Positions 58,089 to 64,000 of a stretch of DNA of 64,000 nucleotides are shown in pieces. A program made the translations under genes and the position numbers. Below the pieces are notes generated by a model. That model saw only the letters and a program-made list of their open reading frames with translations. It ran no database searches and had not been told where the DNA came from. The DNA lies in NCBI GenBank assembly GCA_015680685.1, contig MNCI01003902.1:149495-213494 (forward strand). The letters run 5' to 3'. Position 1 is the stretch's first letter, and the number at the start of each line of letters is the position of its first letter. This stretch comes from Gnetum montanum. Lineage: Eukaryota > Streptophyta > Gnetopsida > Gnetales > Gnetaceae.

Positions 58089-60839
58089 TATCACAACCTA
58101 GAAATTTTCATAAATTTAATTGTTAATTTAATGCACGTGATTATTTTTTTTAATGTTATCAGATGCATTTCAATAGACTAGTTTATTGTTGTTGTTATTA
58201 TTAGTTTTTTACATAGGTAAATGCAATCTGCTTGTTAGGGTATTTTTTAAAAATCTTCTATCCTTTATTTTATTGTTATTTAAGCTCAATCATAGATCTT
58301 TTGAATATTTTATGATTAAGTATAGAAATCCAATTATCCTAAAATTTTTTTCTTTTTGTTAGTTATTATGCCTTTACATGTATTTGGTTATGCATATTTT
58401 ATTCTTTATGCACATTTAGTTATGTATATTCAATCTTTATTATGAAAGTTTGACTATGTATATTTATACTTTATTATGCACATTTCATTATGTATTTTTA
58501 TTTTATTATGCATATTTGATTATAAAATACTTTATTCATGGATCAATTTCTAACCCTCACCCTACCCATGTCATATTTCATGTTGCTTTTTGTAATTAAA
58601 CTAGGATTCAGAGTTCATTCTTAGTTTAATAAAATATTGCATAAATTATCTTTGTTGAGGATATACCTTAGGATGATGTCCTACCTATAATTTGACCTTA
58701 CCAATCTCTCCAGTATGTTTAAAAACATAGGTTTTGACCCTTGGTTCACTAGAATTAGAGTTACAATTCTCAAGATATCACATTTTCTAGTTTGTTAAAA
58801 ATACTATAAAAGTTTCAACATTTAAACTAAGAGACTATGATAAGTAATTCCTAAATAATATTTTAGTATACAATTTTGTAGAACACTTGATAAGAATCTT
58901 GTAGGTTCAAACAAAATTTTATATAGAGACTTGATGCACGTGTTATGCGAGGTTGAACATTCAGGGTATTACTAGAGAGAGAAAATGGAAAAAGAACTTA
59001 TGAAAATTGTTTGTGTAAAATAAAATTTTAGAAAAAATCAAAACTAAAAAATTAATGGTGAAAAAATCACATTCCCATGCATAACACCTTTTACAAAAAG
59101 GAAAAATATAAAGGTAAAGTATATATGTTATGTAACATAGATACATAACATGTATAATATGCATTTTTCTTTTTCTCCTCTATCTCACATTTTCTTCCAC
59201 TTCCTCTCTATCACTTATTTTCTGCCACCTATTTTTCTACACCTATCATTTTTTCAAACTATTGCTTTGTAGTATTTTTTCAAAAGGCATTTTTTTCCCT
59301 TTCTTCTTCATTTTGAACTTGATTTGAGCATGGTTTCTTCCATTTTTCTTCTTGTAAATAGGTTTAGATTATAGATACATTGCATCATAGTTTGTAGAAG
59401 GAGTTTGGATGGGATGAGTTAAGCAAGGCAAAGATTAATTAAGAGCATTAGGTAGAAAAAACCTAAAGAAGATTCTAGGAGCTCTTCCAACACAAGTAAG
59501 CAAGCTTATTTAAGTTTTAATTTCATATAATTACCCTATTTTGTTGTGGATCATGTATGAAAGATTAAATTTTTTTTTTCTTTTTAAGTAGCTATTCCAT
59601 TTTGTTCTAGATCCCACAATAGAAATTATTTTGTTTCTTTTTATAAAGCTACCCTATATTGTTATGGATTTTATATTGCTCCTCTTTGAATTTAGATCTT
59701 CTACTATTATTCTATGATTTTGATTACTATGCCGAGATTCTATAAGAATTTTTGCCATTCTGGGCTTATTTTTAAGAAAAATGATATTTTAATTCTGTCC
59801 ATACCTATTTTTTCCTTTTGGTGAATTTATGAAATTATGGAAACTTTGTCCAACCTACTTCTTGGATATTTTCTGATTATGTTGGATCACCTTTTGATAT
59901 GAACATGATTTTGCAAGAATTTTATGAAATTTGAGCTTTTATTGATTTTTATCCATGTTGGACGCCTTTTGGATTTTTGGAGTAAAATAATAATATTTGT
60001 GGAACCAATTTTGCTTAGTTGGTAATGAAGCCATGAATCTGCATGTAGTAGTGGCATGTTTTTTAGTGGGATCCATCCCACAAGAACAAGGGTTGTTGAG
60101 TTTTCTACCCTAGATTTTGATTCATAAGTTCATGTCAAGCTATGGATTTAGCTGAGACCTTGACATTGAGAAGTTGATTTTGGTGGAGTTACGGTGAGGC
60201 ATGGTTAAGACCTATCCTTCACATGATATGTGTGCCTCAATTATTGAGAAGGTTAGTAGTGAGGCTATTACTAAGGCCCAGCCATGAGTAACTTATTTGA
60301 AGTCACAAGGATAATCTAATGATAGTAGTAAAATTATTCCAAGAGCTGTCAGTGAGTCCTTTTGGTAGTGAGGGTGACCAAGACCTAGCCTTTGGAGATG
60401 CCTAGTTAAAATATACACTCTTTGGATTTTTTTGAGCAAATTTGTGATATATTTGGACATTAAAATAATTTAAAGAATAATCCAATGATAGTAATGAGGT
60501 TATTCCAAGACCTAATGATTCTTCTTGGTAGTAAGGATAACTAAGAAATAGTTTTCGAAGATGCCTAGATAAAATATACATTCTTTGGATTTTTGGAAAA
60601 TTTGTGAAATTTTTGGACCTTGAAACATTTTTGAATATTTTATTAGAAACCTTTACCTAGCCCATATTGTGAGACTTTTGGCCCATAACTTTTATACTCC
60701 ATGTAGAGGGAAATAGAATAATTTTTCTTATTTGAGAGTTTCTAACTTCTCCTGCATTTTGATGTAGAGTGCACAGAGTAGGTAGGGAATCATCAAAAGA
60801 GGAACATGAGATGAAAGTTGGATCAATTTTGTATAAGGT
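58089..60839 (+). repeat. Element K 3' LTR, interrupted by J
   Basis: It starts TATCACAACC (family start TGTCATTACC; TG has become TA) and follows 54350-57240 colinearly, without the 158-bp insertion and the 16-bp expansion. It stops at aaggt (60835-60839), where the LTR of J begins; the rest should lie beyond J, outside the window. Confidence 0.75.
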
Positions 60840-61863
60840 TGATGAGTCATGAATTTTTTGGCTATGATATCATAGCCGTGATATCACAGCCCTATTGTAT
60901 CAGTAGTCGCGATATCGCAGTGCGCCGCAATTTCTATAAATAAGAGGTAGCTTGATGAGATGCGATATGCACAAGCTGCGATATTGCATCCCCTACGATA
61001 TCACGATCCACTACCAAATCTATAAATAAGAGCTTCACTCCCCTCATTTCTCATCCTAGGCTAGAAGTAGCGAAGCTCTGGCAGATTGATCACCCCAGAG
61101 ATAGAATATTTTCCATGTGCCCGCAATATGAGTCCCCCAAGTAAACGGTTCTTTATTCGACCAGCTTTGTACCTAAATGCAAGTTGTGTACGGCAATAAA
61201 GACAAGCTTGTGGATAAACCTTGCAGTACATGGATAGGTTTATTTAATGTTATTTATTGCTTTCCTACTAGCGCGGCATGAGTACGACTTGGTTACGAGC
61301 ATTGACGAATGTGTACAGCTAGCCAAGGAATCGGCTACTCATCATGATTAGATTCTCTCACCCTTACCTCCTAGAACGTGGGATGAGTACGACTTGATTA
61401 CGAGCATCTACGGATGTGTACGGTTAGTCAAGGAATCGGCTGCTCGTCACACTTAGGCTAGTTAGGTGCCTCAGTACAACCGCTTCGAGCACGTGCGTTA
61501 CGTGTGGTAATCCCAGTAACGATTAGCGTTTGGTACCCACAGTTGCACACTTCAGGGTGTGTACGGCAAGTGGGAACGGATGCTGATGCTAGGACTTAGT
61601 GTTGTAGTCAAAGTTAGTTTTAGTCTCTCAACCCTTCACCCCTTAGCATAGGAGATAAACCAAAAAAGACCAAAAAAAATCATATACCTCAGATTTACTT
61701 AACCATACACCGTGACAACAACAAGTAAGTCTAGGAAGACAACGATTAATTAACCCCAAGTGTTCCTTGCGGCGTTAGGCATTTACTCTACGGAGTTCGA
61801 CCGGATCGTGTGTGCTATGCTCATTTAGTATGGTTGAGTGTAGGGGTACCTCGCCACTCATCA
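60840..61863 (+). repeat. Element J 5' LTR
   Basis: TGATGAGTCATG...CGCCACTCATCA, 1,024 bp. GATATC occurs at 60866, 60880, 60911 and 60997, with variants gatatg and gatatt at 60964 and 60980. U5 contains an internal near-duplication: a block with gcatgagtacgacttg(g/a)ttacgagca at 61276-61300 and 61382-61406, both followed by tgtacg/tgtaca and caaggaatcggct. Confidence 0.9.
60935..61030 (+). promoter_or_regulatory. Two TATA boxes in the J LTR
   Basis: TATAAATAAGAG occurs at 60935-60946 and again at 61021-61032, each after its own set of GATATC-type motifs. The A and F LTRs show one TATA box at this place. The 86-bp spacing marks a duplicated core promoter. Confidence 0.75.
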
Positions 61864-61864
61864 T

Positions 61865-61882
61865 TGGCACCGTTGTCGGGGA
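61865..61882 (+). promoter_or_regulatory. Primer binding site, tRNA-Asp (element J)
   Basis: TGGCACCGTTGTCGGGGA matches the tRNA-Asp complement TGGCGCCGTTGCCGGGGA except for two transitions, and lies one base after the LTR end. Confidence 0.85.
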
Positions 61883-62004
61883 CTAAGTGTTTGTACACCA
61901 ATTAGAACATTAGGAAGTCTTTCACATCGTTGTGAGCCTTAACGAACCTTTGGGTTAATTAGTTAAATAAGAACATATATAACGGTGAATAGCACACCAT
62001 TAAA

Positions 62005-62712
62005 ATGGCTTCTTCTCATAAGGTTAACTCACCTAGCGATAACACAGAAGATAGTTAGCAACATACACATAACCTAAACCAGCCAAGTCCTAAATAGAAT
62101 AAGATAGTTTATACTCATCTTGATGAGTATATTCCTGATTACACTTTTACCCTCCATCAGGATAAACAATTGTGCTGGAGAGATTTTTTTGGTAATATAG
62201 TTTTACCACCAGATCGATCTGTTCCGAACATGCTCTTCTGTGCCTTAGCATAGATTGGCATGCAGGACTTATTCGCTGAATACGTTGCTCGAAGATATGA
62301 TATAAGGGATTATCATCCCACCGCCTTGCAACGTATGAGGGACGAAAGGTAGGAGAGCCAACACTCATTGTTGAAGGGCAAGGTCCCCCATGTCCTTAGT
62401 GAAATAGGAGACGAGGAACCCCTCACAACGGGTTTCTTAGGAAATGATGTTCCTCCTCCTCACAATGGTGAAGAGGTTAGGCATCAGAGCCTTCGATCAA
62501 CTGTACATGCTACGGGCTCTGATCCCCATGAACACCAACTGTTCACGGCAGGAACAACTACTCATGCTAAGGACGGGCACTTTGATCATCACAACGATCG
62601 AGGCCGAAGCAGCCGAAGAGAAGGTAAGAAACATTGTCATGGTGATGGATCCCCTTCCTCTTCTCCTTCATCTCACCATTCACACTCTNACTCGCAACCC
62701 GAAGCATGCTAG
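62005..62712 (+). pseudogene. Gag N-terminal region of element J
   Basis: The ATG at 62005 begins MASSHKVNSPSDN. One frame continues to 62712 with four stops: IVYTHLDEYIPDYTFTLHQD, QLCWRDFFGNIVLPPDRSVP, NMLFCALA-IGMQDLFAEYVA, LSEIGDEEPLTTGFLGNDVP and a Ser/His-rich end. An N at 62690 coincides with loss of about 200 bp (the Arg-rich linker) relative to element A. The ATG equals those of A (10849) and B (50854). Confidence 0.8.
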
Positions 62713-63181
62713 ACATCACAGAGGCAGTTAGGATCCTCACAAGGCACTTAAAAGACAGCAGGATCAAGCGTCTAGACATAAATAATATCCGACGTTATGA
62801 AGGGGGATACAACATTGATCCTCAACATCATTTACAAGCATTCCATAATGCCTGTGCCTTGCAAAATATAGATAATGAGTGGTAGAAGCTTAAGTTGTTC
62901 CCAAGGACACTCACCAGAGAAGCAGAGAGTTGGTACCAGTCCTTAGAACCGGAAACCATCAAGAGGTGGAGTACAATGCTCAAACTGTTCAAAAACAAAT
63001 ATGAAACGTACTCTAGAGTGTCCAATTTGCGTAAGCAGATCCAAGGCTGGAAACAAGGTGCTTATGAACCCTTGGATGCTTCCATGGCCTATTACTATAC
63101 ACTGCTACATCGTTGCCTAGGCCATGGGTACGCTCAGCGAGATCAACTTCGTCACATCGTGGATGGGCTAAGGAATGAAAC
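62706..63181 (+). pseudogene. Gag core of element J
   Basis: MLDITEAVRI begins the core. In a shifted frame it runs LKLFPRTLTREAESWYQSLE, TMLKLFKNKYETYSRVSNLR, YYTLLHRCLGHGYAQRDQLR, HIVDGLRNE. It is followed directly by an N at 63182 and then by IVEESKVEQ, which belongs about 300 bp further on in element A. The C-terminal third of the core (GTYAQGRL.....VAKEEGELRKRES) is therefore missing. Confidence 0.8.
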
Positions 63182-63182
63182 N

Positions 63183-64000
63183 AAATTGTAGAAGAGTCTA
63201 AGGTTGAACAAAGTAGTGACAAAGGCAAAACCAAGCGAAGAAACTTAAACCCTGCACATAACAAGGGTAAGGGGAAAATTTCCATCTTCGATGAGGCTAT
63301 GAATTCTGATTCAGATGATGATAGTGAATGTGAGGTCTGCTACTATGACCATCCTAAGGGATGTTGCCCAATTATCTCACATCTGTAGGAGTCTGGGGTG
63401 TATGCGTTAAATCCAAGACTTAATCAACGACAAACACCCCGAAGGTTACCTTATCCACAAGGTAACCCAAGGCAGTTCCACCACCCCTTAACATATTACC
63501 CAAGTGGAATGCCTCCATAGCCTATTGGACAACATCAGCAGTGGCAATACCCATAGTCATGGGGGATGCCACCACCAACACATTAGTACCCTTACTGGCA
63601 GCCTGATCCTTATGGTTATTATGTGCAGTAGCCAGTTTCTCCAGGTGACTCTATGGGTCACACTACTCCCCAACGTCACTACCAAGTTCGGGAGTACTTC
63701 AAGAGGACTCCTTCTCCTCCAAGAGATATCTCACATTCAGCCTATCCTCTAACTCCACTCGCACCTCTTCCACCTGTAGTTCTCATACAACCTATTCCAA
63801 CAATGCAAGGGAATTACCTACCCAACCGCAGCAACGTAATGCCGCGAGAGCTGTAAATATTCAGTATGTAAATATCCAACTGGGTGCTGGTTTTGACAAC
63901 TATATAAAGAAAAGAACCTTTTTCAAAACTAGGAGCCTAGACAAACTCTCACAAAAACAAGCGGTTGGGCACATGTATAAGCCTCTAACCACTAACACTT
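63183..64000 (+). pseudogene. Gag zinc knuckle and C-terminus of element J
   Basis: A basic linker (NPAHNKGKGKISIFDEAMNS) precedes an intact compact zinc knuckle CEVCYYDHPKGCC near 63331-63369. Then follow YALNPRLNQRQTPRRLPYPQ, YYPSGMPP, QQWQYP and the Pro-rich part ending in QPIPTMQGNYLP. From 63843 the junction to the protease region (AARAVNIQ, KKRTFFKTR, LDKLSQKQAV) matches element A. The catalytic protease motif lies beyond the window. Confidence 0.8.

Larger units (their letters stand above)
60840..64000 (+). mobile_element. Element J: youngest Athila/Tat-like copy, cut by window end
   Basis: Plus-strand element with a 1,024-bp 5' LTR, near-intact PBS and gag, running past the window end into the protease region. 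CpG-containing motifs (gcgatatcgc) are well kept, and gag has fewer stops than C or G. It interrupts the 3' LTR of K. The candidate TSD on the left is aaggt; the right side is not visible. Confidence 0.85.

Overview
The window is eukaryotic plant nuclear DNA made almost entirely of nested, decayed transposable elements. There is no bacterial-type operon, rRNA, tRNA gene or CRISPR array. AT-rich composition, deep nesting, old copies full of stop codons, and Ty3/gypsy elements primed by tRNA-Asp with Athila/Tat-type reverse transcriptase point to a large-genome seed plant. A gymnosperm is plausible, but the sequence alone does not prove it. The only non-transposon gene remnant recognised is a minus-strand leucine-rich-repeat (LRR) receptor-like pseudogene near 2.0-2.75 kb, with a duplicated flanking segment.

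Layout. 1-3190: LRR pseudogene, duplicated flank and small tandem repeats. 3191-4740 plus 11316-11449: 3' end of plus-strand element H, its LTR split by minus-strand element A (4741-11315). 11450-11773: a loose 3'-noncoding fragment. 11774-14985: minus-strand 3' half of element F (LTR, PPT, ORF3, internal promoter). 14990-22240: plus-strand element C, a badly mutated gag-PR-RT-RH-IN. 22690-26420: a LINE interrupted by a 2,042-bp TGTT...AACA element. 26625-27300: the 3' end of a second LINE on the minus strand. 28390-54349: old plus-strand element G, split by E (29022-35889, in its 5' LTR) and by B (41805-51925, in the leader of its ORF3). 54350-60839: an element with about 3-kb LTRs (K), inserted at the end of G and itself interrupted by young plus-strand element J (60840 to the window end).

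How the parts work together. A, B, C, E, F, G, H and J are one Athila/Tat-like superfamily: LTRs with TGATGAG...CTCATCA ends where both ends are visible, a tRNA-Asp primer site, a compact zinc knuckle in Gag, and a TGGGGGTA polypurine tract. E, F, G and H also carry a third gene (ORF3) just upstream of the 3' LTR, encoding a coiled-coil protein I do not recognise. In F and G this gene has its own promoter, a palindrome array plus a TATA box, and the palindrome is the one used in that element's LTR (GATATC in F, ATGCAT in G). The family has at least four interchangeable U3 palindromes: GATATC (A, E, F, J), TCTAATAATTAGA (B), ATGCAT (G) and TCGACGTA (H). This LTR/internal-promoter pairing plus ORF3 is the most novel-looking system here. 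E has lost all of pol but keeps gag and ORF3. A has lost RT-RH-IN by a deletion that leaves gag-PR in frame with the IN tail. Both look non-autonomous.

No intact protein-coding gene is present. Boundaries given without a TSD, LTR end or PPT are approximate.
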